A DNA stretch of 64,000 nt from an uncultured SAR86 cluster bacterium (GTDB lineage Bacteria > Pseudomonadota > Gammaproteobacteria > Magnimaribacterales > D2472), in assembly GCA_902586925.1 (NCBI GenBank), contig CACIJE010000002.1, forward strand, positions 115,391-179,390, given 5' to 3'. Of the stretch, positions 37,035-46,417 are shown in pieces (within the stretch, counting starts at the first letter, position 1; each line of letters begins with the position of its first letter). The notes below the pieces were generated by a model. The model did no database searches and was not told the DNA's origin. It worked only from the letters and a program-made list of their open reading frames with translations. Made by a program: the position numbers and the translations under genes.

Positions 37035-38274
37035 GATATTCATCCACAAAATATAAAAATATAAATCCTAATACAAATAGTACTATCAACGGTATTAAAG
37101 CAATTTTTAAATCGTTAAAAGCAACAAGAAAAATATTTATAAGCAAGGGGCCAACAACTGATCCAGCTCTTCCAAAAGTATTATAGAATCCAAAAAACTC
37201 ACCAGATTTGGCTTCTGGAATGATTTTAGCAAACAAGCTTCTCGAGGATGCCTGAATTCCTCCTTGAACAGATCCAATAAGGCCAGCAAGAATATAGAAT
37301 TCAGTTGCATTTGTTAAGAACATTGAAAAAATTACAGCTCCAATGTAGACACCTATTGTTATATAAATTGTGAGTTTATCTCCATATTTTGTTGAAAATA
37401 TACTCCAAAGAAATGTACATGGTGCAGCAACAAATTGAACTAAAATTAATGCAGTTATTATTGATTCTTGCCCTATTCCAATTCCATCTCCAAACATTGC
37501 AGCTAAAGACATAATTGTATGCACACCATCAATATAAAGAAAAAAGGCAACTAAAAAAATGACTATATTTTTTCTTGATGAGATATCTTTAAATGTTTTA
37601 TAAATTTGATTGAAAGATTCTTTTAAATTATTTTCTTCAATTGGTTTTTGATCATAGTTAAAAATTAAAGGTAATGTAAAAAGTATCCACCACACTCCGA
37701 CAGTTACAAAGGACCATTTAATTGCACTCACGTTATCTTCTAATCCAAAAAATGATGGATTAAGAACCATAAACGAATTTACAACAAAAAGGATTCCCCC
37801 ACCTAAGTAACCAATTGAATAACCTAAACCTGATATTTTGCTTACATTAGAATTATCTGAAATGAAAATTAGAATTTTGTCGTATAGAACTATAGCTGCT
37901 GAAAAACAGAATAATGATATTCCATACAAAATTAAAGCAATTATCCAACTATTTGCATCAATAAAATAAAAAGAACAAACAATTAATGCTCCAAAGAAAC
38001 TGAAAACTACAAAGAAAGTTTTTGTAAGGTTTTTAACATCCGTAATAGCTCCAACTATTGGCATGCCAACTAAAATAAATAAATTAATTATTGTTAATCC
38101 TGCTGTGTAATATTTTGTAGATGTAATTTCATCAATATCAGCCGTCCAATAGCTAGCAAAAAATAGTGGAAAAAATGCAGCAATAATTGTTGTTGCAAAT
38201 GCAGAATTACCAGCGTCATATGCAATCCAAGATTTAATCTCTTTATTGTATTTGACTATTCCTTGTTGATTCAT
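37021..38274 (-). CDS. UMF1-family (Atg22-like) MFS transporter
   Basis: 417 residues, twelve helices. The opening SWIAYDAGNSAFATTIIAAFFPLFF is the hallmark of the UMF1/Atg22-like group. VGMPIVGAITDVKNLTKT is the inter-helix loop 2-3 motif, and GGIQASSRSLFAKIIPE the later conserved loop. Related proteins export amino acids from vacuoles or are uncharacterised in bacteria; the substrate here is unknown. Confidence 0.88.
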   Translation of the reverse strand: MNQQGIVKYNKEIKSWIAYDAGNSAFATTIIAAFFPLFFASYWTADIDEITSTKYYTAGLTIINLFILVGMPIVGAITDVKNLTKTFFVVFSFFGALIVCSFYFIDANSWIIALILYGISLFCFSAAIVLYDKILIFISDNSNVSKISGLGYSIGYLGGGILFVVNSFMVLNPSFFGLEDNVSAIKWSFVTVGVWWILFTLPLIFNYDQKPIEENNLKESFNQIYKTFKDISSRKNIVIFLVAFFLYIDGVHTIMSLAAMFGDGIGIGQESIITALILVQFVAAPCTFLWSIFSTKYGDKLTIYITIGVYIGAVIFSMFLTNATEFYILAGLIGSVQGGIQASSRSLFAKIIPEAKSGEFFGFYNTFGRAGSVVGPLLINIFLVAFNDLKIALIPLIVLFVLGFIFLYFVDEYHEAV

Positions 38275-38358
38275 GTTTATGACTTATAGATTTAACTATC
38301 TTATAATAAATTGAAAGTATACATGTGAATATAATGTTATATTTTTTGAGGAGTTTTC

Positions 38359-38457
38359 ATGGACGATAACAATACAGTTAAATACGGTAGCTTTTTTGCA
38401 ATTGGGATTGGTTTGATTGTTCTTGCTTTAGGAATTGGAGCTTGGAAATTTTTTTAA
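38359..38457 (+). CDS. Very small membrane protein (32 aa)
   Basis: ATG at 38359 with GAGGAG at 38348-38353, an ideal ribosome-binding site. The product has an acidic-polar start (MDDNNTVKYG), one glycine-rich helix (about 11-28) and ends AWKFF. The stop overlaps the convergent hinT stop by four bases. The good Shine-Dalgarno sequence makes this the best supported of the four tiny proteins in the window. Family not recognised. Confidence 0.65.
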   Translation: MDDNNTVKYGSFFAIGIGLIVLALGIGAWKFF

Positions 38458-38795
38458 CCAGGTGGCCAATTTAAAGACCTTCCAGACAACAAGTGAATAT
38501 GTAAGTGAAAAACACTTTGTCCTGCCTTAGCTCCATTGTTAACCACTAGTCGAAAGGTTTCATCAAGACCTAAATCTTCAGCAACTTTGCCAGCAACAAG
38601 CATTAAATGACCAAGGATTTCTTGATCTTCTTGAGTTGAATCAGATAATTTTGGTATTACTTTTTTTGGAATTATTAATAAATGTGTTGGTGCCTGAGGG
38701 TTAATATCCTTAATCACAAAAGAAATGTCATCTTCATATAATATTTCAGACGGTATTTCTTTATTTATTATTTTTTCAAATAATGTAGATGACAT
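38454..38795 (-). CDS. hinT: HIT-family purine nucleoside phosphoramidase
   Basis: 113 residues. FEKIINKEIPSEILYEDD is the typical HinT start and the histidine triad is in VFHLHIHLLSGR (about 96-107). HinT hydrolyses AMP-lysine and other nucleotide phosphoramidates in the cytoplasm. The next upstream gene, a 62-residue membrane protein, ends seven bases before its ATG. Confidence 0.94.
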   Translation of the reverse strand: MSSTLFEKIINKEIPSEILYEDDISFVIKDINPQAPTHLLIIPKKVIPKLSDSTQEDQEILGHLMLVAGKVAEDLGLDETFRLVVNNGAKAGQSVFHLHIHLLSGRSLNWPPG

Positions 38796-38801
38796 AAGAG
38801 A

Positions 38802-38990
38802 CTAGAGGAAATTCCTAAAGAATCTAAAACCAATATAAAAAATTGCTGCTGTCATAATGATTGCCAACAACACTATCAGTAAATCTCTTAGAGTTTGAAG
38901 AAATCTGCCTTGCCTGCTCGCTTTGATTAATTGGAAAAGTAAAAATAAAACTGCTATTGAGCTGACAACTAATATGAACATACTTAACAT
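38802..38990 (-). CDS. Small two-helix membrane protein (62 aa)
   Basis: Two hydrophobic helices (about 3-22 and 37-57) flank a basic loop (KASRQGRFLQTLRD), so both ends should face the periplasm. It sits between dedA and hinT on the same strand with gaps of four and six bases, making a three-gene operon. I do not recognise the family. Confidence 0.7.
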   Translation of the reverse strand: MLSMFILVVSSIAVLFLLFQLIKASRQGRFLQTLRDLLIVLLAIIMTAAIFYIGFRFFRNFL

Positions 38991-38994
38991 AATT

Positions 38995-39498
38995 TTATCC
39001 TAATAATGAACCAACACCCGTTACAAGTAATGCTAGAGCAGTTCCCCAACATGCACATGCTATAACGTCTGCAATGTAAAATCTTACAGCTTTTAGATCA
39101 GAAATTCCAAGTAAAAATGGAACTATTGGTCTAATTGCAGGCACAAACCTTCCTAAGATTACTGTATAAGACCCAGTTTTATCTAAAAAATTTTGAGCCC
39201 TTTTAATAGTCTTTTCTCTTTTCACCATAAATTTTGACGATAGAAGGCTTGGTCCAACCGTTTTTCCAAAAAAGAAACCAGATACATCACCAAGGTGCGC
39301 GCCTAACATTGCTATTAGTACAATTGAATATAAAGGTAGAAGTTCCATATTAAATACAAATATACAAACCGAAAATAAAATCGCACTTGAAACAATAATT
39401 CCAGAAAGGATAAAAGACTCCATAAATGCAAACATAAATATAGCTATCCAAGCTAATTCATTATTGTTACTTAAAAAAGATTCAATATTTTCAAACAT
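38995..39498 (-). CDS. DedA-family membrane protein
   Basis: 167 residues. The DedA core is visible: FAFMESFILSGIIVSS (re-entrant loop with Glu), AHLGDVSGFFFGK and the signature GRFVPAIRPIVPFLLGIS. DedA proteins are undecaprenyl-phosphate or lipid flippases/transporters linked to proton-motive-force homeostasis. It is shorter than E. coli YqjA/DedA (about 220), missing C-terminal helices, but the signature is intact. Confidence 0.88.
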   Translation of the reverse strand: MFENIESFLSNNNELAWIAIFMFAFMESFILSGIIVSSAILFSVCIFVFNMELLPLYSIVLIAMLGAHLGDVSGFFFGKTVGPSLLSSKFMVKREKTIKRAQNFLDKTGSYTVILGRFVPAIRPIVPFLLGISDLKAVRFYIADVIACACWGTALALLVTGVGSLLG

Positions 39499-39568
39499 AA
39501 GATTTTTAAAATGATATTTTACTTCAATATATTTAAGGTGTGATATAAATTAAACTAAATAATTGCTT

Positions 39569-40687
39569 ATGAAAAATATAGAAGAATTTATAGTAAAGGT
39601 ATCTGAAAAAGATATTGATTTACTAAATAAAAAGATAGATCTAACAAGATGGCCTGATGAAATAAATCATAAATGGTCTCATGGAACGGATCTTATTTTC
39701 TTAAAAGAACTGACTAATTATTGGCGAAATGAATTTAATTGGCGAGATCATGAAAAGAAAATTAATGACATTGGTAGTTTCAGATATACAACTAAGTCTG
39801 GACTTAAGCTTCACTTCCTTCATTCAAAGTCAAACAACGATAACGCTATTCCACTTGTAATGACTCATGGTTGGCCTGGAAGCATCCAAGAATTTTTAAA
39901 AATAATACCAATAATCCAAAACTCTGATATACCAATTGATATCATTTGCCCTTCTCTGCCAGGATTTGGATTTTCCGATAAACCAAAAGAAGTTGGTATG
40001 GATTCCAAACAGATTGCTATTTTGCAACATGAGCTTCTAATAGCTCTTGGATATGATAAATATATTGTTCAAGGTGGTGACTGGGGAGCTACCATAAGCA
40101 AATGGATGGCTGAACTTTATCCAGATCATTGTATTGGCATTCACCTTAATATGATTATTGCTTGGCCACCTGCTGATAAAGACCCATTAGAAAATACCTC
40201 ACAAGAAGAACAAAAATTAATGGCAAATTATGAAAAATATAAAGAACAAGGAGTTGGATACTTTGAAATACAAAAAACAAAACCACAAACACTTGGTTAT
40301 GGCTTAAATGACTCTCCTGTTGGACTTGCTGCATGGATTGTAGAGAAGTTTTATGGCTGGTTTGATGGTGAAGAGAATAAACTAGTTGTTTCTAATGATG
40401 AAGTTTTAGCAATAGTATCTTTGTATTGGTTTAGTGAATCAATAACTTCATCAACAAGGTTATATAAAGAAAATGGAGATTTGGGATTTTCTTTTGAGAG
40501 CATTAAACAACCTATGGCAGGCGCAGTTTTTGAAAGAGACTTAATTGCACCTCCAAGAGCATGGGCTGAAGAAATCTATAATGTGGTTCAATGGAATACT
40601 CACAAAGGCGGACATTTTGCAGCTTTAGAGCAACCTGAATCACTTTCTATGGATATTATAGAATTTATAAAGAAACTAAAGATTTAA
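39569..40687 (+). CDS. Epoxide hydrolase (EHN-domain type)
   Basis: 372 residues from the ATG at 39569; a TTG two codons earlier is rejected. The N-terminal EHN domain (about 4-100, with LTRWPDEI and NEFNWRDHE) is typical of microsomal-type epoxide hydrolases. HGWPGS gives the oxyanion segment, GGDWGA the nucleophile Asp, and HKGGHFAALE the catalytic His. It adds water to epoxides of lipids or xenobiotics. There is no signal peptide. Its 3' end overlaps the phytase gene by 12 bases. Confidence 0.92.
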   Translation: MKNIEEFIVKVSEKDIDLLNKKIDLTRWPDEINHKWSHGTDLIFLKELTNYWRNEFNWRDHEKKINDIGSFRYTTKSGLKLHFLHSKSNNDNAIPLVMTHGWPGSIQEFLKIIPIIQNSDIPIDIICPSLPGFGFSDKPKEVGMDSKQIAILQHELLIALGYDKYIVQGGDWGATISKWMAELYPDHCIGIHLNMIIAWPPADKDPLENTSQEEQKLMANYEKYKEQGVGYFEIQKTKPQTLGYGLNDSPVGLAAWIVEKFYGWFDGEENKLVVSNDEVLAIVSLYWFSESITSSTRLYKENGDLGFSFESIKQPMAGAVFERDLIAPPRAWAEEIYNVVQWNTHKGGHFAALEQPESLSMDIIEFIKKLKI

Positions 40688-41761
40688 TTTTTCTAGAACA
40701 TCAGCAAAAGAAACGTATTTAAAATTCTGTCTCTTAACCTTATTTTTACCATCATTTGTTCCATCCTGCAGGACAAATAAACCCATAGGATATTTATTAC
40801 CAAAATTGAAGTTAATAACATCAATACCATCAGTGTCATTAACATTATCAATGTCCTTGTTACTACCAACTTTAAAACTGCCTAGGTAGTTATAAGGCTC
40901 TTGTCGATTATAAATATTAAAAGAACTATCACCTTGAGATGAAACGATAACATAGCCATCTTTTTCAGAAGACTTATAAACTGTTACACCTTCAGGATCA
41001 TCATCTATATTTCCAGATCTATTATCAATAATAATAGGACTTGAAAAATCTAACTCGTTATTTATTTTATAGGCTCTTAAAATACCTCTATCTTGTTCTT
41101 CAGATATGAAAAGAGTTCTGTTTTCATCGTCGTAAACACATCCCTCAGATTGAGTTGCATTTCCATTATTAAATGTTGTTATAAGAGTCATTCCAAAGGG
41201 ACCATAATTCCACATCTGTACCTTTGATCCCTCATCTTCTGTTAGAAATGCTATTAATCCAAATCTTGAATCAATGCCTGCACAAACTCCATAAACTACC
41301 ATGTTTGCTTTAGCATTTATGTATGGCTCTTTTGAAATTTCAAAATTATTATCCTTTATAGCCTTATCAATATTAGTGTCTTTATATACCCAAATATCAA
41401 GTGTGTTTGTAGTTCTATTTGATGCAAAGATAAATGAATAACTACCTATGTCTTTGTTATCATCATCAGTAACATTCATTGTTCTAACATCAATATTATT
41501 GATATCTCCAATTTCTGTGTAGCCTATTTTTTCGGCCTTTAAGTTATATGTATATATGCCACTTCTCTTATCTGTTCCAAATACTAGTGATCTATCTGGA
41601 TTTAATTTATTTAGCCAAATGGCAGGATCATCTGCAGCATCTCCTTTTGAAATTACTTGAGGAGTCTCGTCGATTGCAGGAACTATATGAATAATCTTAT
41701 CTATAGGATCAGATATTGCAGATAATGAATATATAAGTAATATTGTGAATAAGTATTTCAT
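40676..41761 (-). CDS. Beta-propeller phytase (3-phytase)
   Basis: 361 residues with a signal peptide (about 1-18). Family motifs: GDAADDPAIWLN (calcium and phosphate binding) near 40-51, QSEGCVYDDENRTLFISEE near 210, DDPEGVTVY near 255 and DTDGIDVI near 310, consistent with the six-bladed propeller. Such enzymes release phosphate from phytate or other myo-inositol phosphates using calcium and work at neutral marine pH. It lies directly downstream of a TBDR, an arrangement known for several proteobacterial propeller phytases, so the receptor probably imports the inositol phosphate. Confidence 0.9.
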   Translation of the reverse strand: MKYLFTILLIYSLSAISDPIDKIIHIVPAIDETPQVISKGDAADDPAIWLNKLNPDRSLVFGTDKRSGIYTYNLKAEKIGYTEIGDINNIDVRTMNVTDDDNKDIGSYSFIFASNRTTNTLDIWVYKDTNIDKAIKDNNFEISKEPYINAKANMVVYGVCAGIDSRFGLIAFLTEDEGSKVQMWNYGPFGMTLITTFNNGNATQSEGCVYDDENRTLFISEEQDRGILRAYKINNELDFSSPIIIDNRSGNIDDDPEGVTVYKSSEKDGYVIVSSQGDSSFNIYNRQEPYNYLGSFKVGSNKDIDNVNDTDGIDVINFNFGNKYPMGLFVLQDGTNDGKNKVKRQNFKYVSFADVLEKLNL

Positions 41762-41771
41762 TTCTTATAAA

Positions 41772-41800
41772 AATAAGGCAAGTTAAAGACTTGCCTTATT
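41772..41800 (-). terminator. Hairpin between TBDR and phytase
   Basis: A 12-base-pair perfect stem (AATAAGGCAAGT with ACTTGCCTTATT) and five-base loop. The minus-strand tail after the stem is only weakly T-rich and runs into the phytase ATG 11 bases on. It may be a partial terminator or an RNA-stability element that sets the receptor-to-phytase ratio. Confidence 0.65.
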
Positions 41801-41817
41801 ATTTAAATTTATTTGAA

Positions 41818-44355
41818 TTATAAATTATATCTTATGCCAATTGAATAGGTTGTTCCATACTCGTCATATTGAGATAATCTGTTTGGAGTTCCCCAATAGT
41901 AAAACTCTGGTTCATCAGTTATGTTATTGATATCAAATTTAAGACTTAGATTGTCATTAATTTTATATTTAAGATTAAAATCAATTTGAGTGTGATCATC
42001 TGTGTACCTAATATTATTATTATCTAAATCCTCTTGAATGGTTTCGCTATCATCATCTGCAAGGTAATCTAAATAAGGCGATCTTGAAACAGACGATAGC
42101 CTTATATCAAATTTATTTTTATCGTAACCAATAGAGATATTAGAAACATCTTCTGATAATTTTCTGAATGGAAATGTTACAGTTCCATTATCTACATCTA
42201 ATGATGAAGTTCCATCAGTAGTAGTAAAGTTCATTGAAACAAACAGGCCATCAAAGGGTTCTGGCAGCATATTTAGCTCTTGAAATATATTTAATTCAAA
42301 ACCATCAACATCAGAGTCATCTGTATTTACAAATGTCAATAATTCGTCAAAAAGCAAACCATTTACTGTTGTATTAGCCACTGCAAGTGGATAAATTGCA
42401 TTTTCGATATCTTTCTTAAAATATCCAAATGATGCGAAAGAGCCATCACCGTAATATTCAATTGATAAATCAAAATTAGTTGCTTCATACGGGTCAAGAT
42501 CTGGGTTACCCATCTCACCTCGATAATTACCATCATCTCTTTCTCTTATATCTGCTATCAAGTTTGCTTGACCAAAACCCGGTCTAGATAATGCTCTCCA
42601 TATTGCACCTCTAATGATAGTTTGATCATCTAAGAAATATTTAACATTTAAACTTGGCGAGACAAACGTGTAACTCTTTGATGCTGTTAACACATCATCT
42701 ACATCACCATCATTATATCCAAGAGTATCGAAATCAGTATCTTCAACCCTAATACCTGCTATAACAATTGCCTTATCAAAATCCATTGTACCCATAAAAT
42801 ATATCGCGGTAATATCTTCATTTGTTGTAAAGTCTTCTTCAAAGTTATCATAATCAGGACCACCAGTGTATTGACCCTTTCTTGCATATAAAAGATTTTC
42901 ATCAGCATGAGGACCGTACTGTTGTCCGGCGAATGGCCAAGATCTTATGTATGGTCCAAATTCAGATTGAAGTAAAGCTTGCACATTATCATCATCAACT
43001 TCTATTTGATTGCTATCACCTTTTTTCTCTCTAGACTTATATTTAAAACCATATTTTACTGTTGTTGGAACATCCATAAACGTAAATCCATCTTTCGTCA
43101 TATCTATACTAAACGCTGTTTCAGTATCTTTGATTAAACTCCAATCTTCTTCCCATGCATCAACATTTAAATCAGCATAAAGCACACCTTGAGCATATGA
43201 TGAGAGAGATAAACCGACTTTTTGAGGATCTTGATAAAAGAATGAGCCACAAGGACCTCCGCAATCATCAGTATCAATTCTATCGCTTCTAAATGTTACA
43301 TCAACATTATCTGTATCATTTTCTTCAGCGTAAGAGTGACTAAACTGCACTTCTGCGAACCAGCCGTTTATCAATGTCTCACCGCCCAATATCACAGTTC
43401 TTATTTCACGTGTTTCTATTCTTTTTCTAACTTCAGCATCTCTTCTAACTCTATTAATCTCGCTTGAGCCTGCATATACGTTACCGGTTCTAAGAGAGCC
43501 AAATTCTTCTTTATTCCTTAATTCATCATCATCATATTTGTTATATAAAAGATTTGCATAAATTGATGTATCGTCATCTATCATCATATCGATATCATAT
43601 GTAACACCTGTTCTTTCTCTTGTTAAATCATAAAACCTCATCTCCCAATCATCATCAAGAAAGATATTTCCGTCGTCTGTATCCCAAGCTGGAAAACCGG
43701 TTTCGTTGTTGTAGGTAACAATCTGCTTAGATGCGTATGTAACACCAAGAACATGTCCAATATTTTTATTAATCATTGAACCATAAGTAAACGCCATTTT
43801 TGGATTATCAGAATTTTTAGATTGCTCATTGTATGAAGTGTCTGCTTTAAATTTTAGAAGTGTTCCGTCAATTGAAGTAGCTCTTTTAGTATTAAACTCA
43901 ATTCTTCCGCCAATTGAGTCAGCATCTTTATCTGCTGTTAGTGTCTTGTATACTTCTATTGAATCTAGCAATTCAGTTGGCAGACCATCAAGCATAACAG
44001 CCCTACCTCCCTCTGGAGCAGGAACAAGAGCACCGTTAACTGCAATTGAATTAAGATCACCAGATATACCTCTTATATTTACATATCTGCCTTCGCCTTG
44101 ATCGTTTTCAACTGAAATACCTGATAGTCTTCTTATGGCTTCAGCTGCTGTTGTATCTGGAAAGTCACCTAAAGCATCAGAATCTACGACAGAAACAATT
44201 AAATTTGATTGTCTTTGTTTTTCAATAGCAGAAACAATACTAGCTTTTGTACCAACTACTACAACTTCTTCAACTTGCTCATCGTTAGTATTATTTTCTG
44301 ACTCTTGAGAAAATAAAGATAGTGATAGAAACAATGGGAATATATATTTTTTCAT
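41818..44355 (-). CDS. TonB-dependent receptor of the phytase locus
   Basis: 845 residues from the ATG at 44355, which has GGAG seven bases upstream; an earlier TTG is rejected. Signal peptide (1-17), TonB box (VEEVVVVGTKA), and a plug with TTAAEAIRRLSGISVENDQGEG and YVNIRGI, the pattern of the Xanthomonas/Caulobacter receptor subfamily TIGR01782. The barrel ends GIRYNL. Downstream phytase suggests phytate or inositol phosphate as ligand; this is inferred from context. The divergent TetR gene and palindrome suggest local control. Confidence 0.93.
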   Translation of the reverse strand: MKKYIFPLFLSLSLFSQESENNTNDEQVEEVVVVGTKASIVSAIEKQRQSNLIVSVVDSDALGDFPDTTAAEAIRRLSGISVENDQGEGRYVNIRGISGDLNSIAVNGALVPAPEGGRAVMLDGLPTELLDSIEVYKTLTADKDADSIGGRIEFNTKRATSIDGTLLKFKADTSYNEQSKNSDNPKMAFTYGSMINKNIGHVLGVTYASKQIVTYNNETGFPAWDTDDGNIFLDDDWEMRFYDLTRERTGVTYDIDMMIDDDTSIYANLLYNKYDDDELRNKEEFGSLRTGNVYAGSSEINRVRRDAEVRKRIETREIRTVILGGETLINGWFAEVQFSHSYAEENDTDNVDVTFRSDRIDTDDCGGPCGSFFYQDPQKVGLSLSSYAQGVLYADLNVDAWEEDWSLIKDTETAFSIDMTKDGFTFMDVPTTVKYGFKYKSREKKGDSNQIEVDDDNVQALLQSEFGPYIRSWPFAGQQYGPHADENLLYARKGQYTGGPDYDNFEEDFTTNEDITAIYFMGTMDFDKAIVIAGIRVEDTDFDTLGYNDGDVDDVLTASKSYTFVSPSLNVKYFLDDQTIIRGAIWRALSRPGFGQANLIADIRERDDGNYRGEMGNPDLDPYEATNFDLSIEYYGDGSFASFGYFKKDIENAIYPLAVANTTVNGLLFDELLTFVNTDDSDVDGFELNIFQELNMLPEPFDGLFVSMNFTTTDGTSSLDVDNGTVTFPFRKLSEDVSNISIGYDKNKFDIRLSSVSRSPYLDYLADDDSETIQEDLDNNNIRYTDDHTQIDFNLKYKINDNLSLKFDINNITDEPEFYYWGTPNRLSQYDEYGTTYSIGIRYNL

Positions 44356-44423
44356 GAAATCTCCAATATAATGCAAAAATTTTAAATTTAGAGTGCAACA
44401 GAAATATCATTAATTTGTGAACA

Positions 44424-44440
44424 TTATGTGAATTTTTAAG
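44424..44440 (-). promoter_or_regulatory. Shared upstream element of TBDR genes (copy 4)
   Basis: Coding strand CTTAAAAATTCACATAA, about 70-85 bases before the receptor ATG, differing from the other copies at two or three positions. Confidence 0.4.
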
Positions 44441-44457
44441 TTCTTTTATGTTTACAT

Positions 44458-44477
44458 TTATAGACATTTGTCCATAA
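44458..44477. promoter_or_regulatory. Palindromic operator candidate for the TetR regulator
   Basis: TTAT-a-GACA-tt-TGTC-c-ATAA: eight base pairs of perfect dyad in each arm apart from one unmatched base. It ends seven bases before the GTG start of the divergent TetR gene. Size and place suit an autorepressing TetR dimer that may also control the TBDR-phytase operon. Confidence 0.65.
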
Positions 44478-44484
44478 TTAAATA

Positions 44485-45078
44485 GTGGAGACTTTAGCAA
44501 AACAAGACAGAAGCAAAGAAAGAATTAATAAAATAATTGATGCTGCAATTAATATTGTTGAAGATGGTGAGATTGATGATCTTACTCTTGCAAAAGTAGC
44601 AGAAAAATCTGGTTTAAAAAGAACATCCACTTATAAATTCATACCAACTGTAGATTTCTTAAAAAAACTAATAATCTTAAAATGTATTAATGAATGTCTA
44701 GAAAACTTTTCAAAAAACATCTTAAGTGATAGTGATAAAGGAGATCTTATAAAAGTTACAAATTATATTATTTATAATATTTATGAATATTTCTTTTATT
44801 CTTCAATAGCACAAAAATTAATTCTTAGTAATACCATAAATCCGCCTTTAGACTCAGATTCAATTCATCAGTTAGGTAATGTCATTCAAGAAACTTACGA
44901 AGAATCCATAAGTCTCGATAATGTTTTTAATAAAGAAGGTGTTTGCAGAGTTGTAGCTCAAATTATTCTTTCAATATTTTCATTAAACACAAAAGAAAGT
45001 GGTAAATTAAATGATATTGGAAAAATTGAAGCATCTAGAGCTGTGGTCGCATACATGACCAGCTGGATAAAGAGGTAA
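44485..45078 (+). CDS. TetR-family transcriptional regulator
   Basis: 197 residues. The N-terminal DNA-binding domain runs from INKIIDAAINIVEDGEIDDLTLAKVAEKSGL to STYKFIPTVDFLKKL (about 14-62), the classic TetR helix-turn-helix order. The C-terminal part is helical and unlike known ligand-binding domains I can recall. The start is GTG at 44485, because a TAA lies just upstream in frame. It is divergent from the phytase-locus TBDR and ends two bases from the convergent phosphate transporter gene. Confidence 0.85.
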   Translation: METLAKQDRSKERINKIIDAAINIVEDGEIDDLTLAKVAEKSGLKRTSTYKFIPTVDFLKKLIILKCINECLENFSKNILSDSDKGDLIKVTNYIIYNIYEYFFYSSIAQKLILSNTINPPLDSDSIHQLGNVIQETYEESISLDNVFNKEGVCRVVAQIILSIFSLNTKESGKLNDIGKIEASRAVVAYMTSWIKR

Positions 45079-45080
45079 AA

Positions 45081-46328
45081 TCAAACTCCGAATATTATTC
45101 TTAGAAAAACCCAATACAAGATTGTTAAAAAAGCTCCAATTGGAATTGTTATCAACCATGAAGTAATAATTCTCGTTATTGACTTAGTATTTAAATGTTT
45201 AGCCCCTTTTGCCAATCCAACTCCAATAACTCCTCCAACTAATGTATGAGTAGTTGAAATTGGAAATCCAACGTAGGAAGCAACAACAACTGTAGTTGCT
45301 GTCGCAAGTTCAGCTGAAAAACCAAGACTAGGCTTTAATGCAGTAATTTTTTCTCCTACAGTTTTTATTACATTTTTTCCAAGCATGCTTAAACCAAAAA
45401 CAATCCCTGTTGCACCTAAAAAAAGAATCCAAGCTTGAACTGGAGACGAAGTATCTATAATACCATTTGAATTTACAGTGGAGACGATTGCAGCAAGAGG
45501 TCCAATTGCATTAGCAACATCATTTGAGCCATGAGCAAAAGCCATTGCACATGCCGAGACAATCATTAAAATTGCAAATGCAGATTCAATTCCATTTTCT
45601 TTGATTTTTGAAAAATTCTGTCTTAAAAGAGTATAAGTAATTGCAGCTGCAATAATTCCAAAAATTGAACTAAACATGTATACATCTGACTCTGATAACT
45701 CAAGTCCTATATTTTTCAGTCCTTTTCTTGCTATAACTAATGAAATAATAAAAGCAACATAAAAACTATATATAGGTATTATTTTAACGGCTCTTCCACC
45801 TGGATTAGTACTATCAAGAATGGATTTTTTTGCACTTAAATAAATTAAAAATGCTAGTAATCCTGCAATTACTGGCGATGTTACCCAACTTGAAGCTATG
45901 CCACCTACTGTCCCCCAAGATACATAACTCACTCCTTTTGAAATTGAAACAAAACCAATTATTGCACCAACGATTGAATGAGTTGTAGAGACTGGCCAGC
46001 CTCTTCTTGAGGCAATAATTAACCATGTTCCTGCGGCTAATAATGACGATAACATTCCAATAATAAATTTATTTGCATCCTCATAAATTGTTGGATCAAC
46101 AATTCCTTTTCTTATTGTTGAGGTAACTTCACCACCTCCAAAATATGCTCCAAGAAATTCAAATATTGCAGCAATAATAATAGCCTGTTTTAGAGTAATT
46201 GCCTTGCTTCCAACTGAAGTTCCCATAGCATTTGCAACATCATTAGCACCTATTCCATATGCCATAAAGAACCCAACTATAGATGCTATAATTACTATTG
46301 CAAGAGGACTTAAGAACAGAGTTTCCAT
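45081..46328 (-). CDS. PiT-family inorganic phosphate transporter
   Basis: 415 residues, ten to twelve helices, built from two related halves. The duplicated signature appears as GANDVANAMGTSVGSKA near residue 27 and AHGSNDVANAIGPLAA near 262. It imports phosphate with low affinity, coupled to protons or sodium. There is no DUF47/PhoU-like partner gene adjacent. It is divergent from ppk2 with 89 bases between, so uptake and storage may share control. Confidence 0.93.
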   Translation of the reverse strand: METLFLSPLAIVIIASIVGFFMAYGIGANDVANAMGTSVGSKAITLKQAIIIAAIFEFLGAYFGGGEVTSTIRKGIVDPTIYEDANKFIIGMLSSLLAAGTWLIIASRRGWPVSTTHSIVGAIIGFVSISKGVSYVSWGTVGGIASSWVTSPVIAGLLAFLIYLSAKKSILDSTNPGGRAVKIIPIYSFYVAFIISLVIARKGLKNIGLELSESDVYMFSSIFGIIAAAITYTLLRQNFSKIKENGIESAFAILMIVSACAMAFAHGSNDVANAIGPLAAIVSTVNSNGIIDTSSPVQAWILFLGATGIVFGLSMLGKNVIKTVGEKITALKPSLGFSAELATATTVVVASYVGFPISTTHTLVGGVIGVGLAKGAKHLNTKSITRIITSWLITIPIGAFLTILYWVFLRIIFGV

Positions 46329-46417
46329 ATTATTAATGAGAAAAAATTTTACGCTTAAATGTTATCATTTGTGTTGAGAATATAAAACTTTTAGGTGTCG
46401 TCTAATTTAAATATAAA

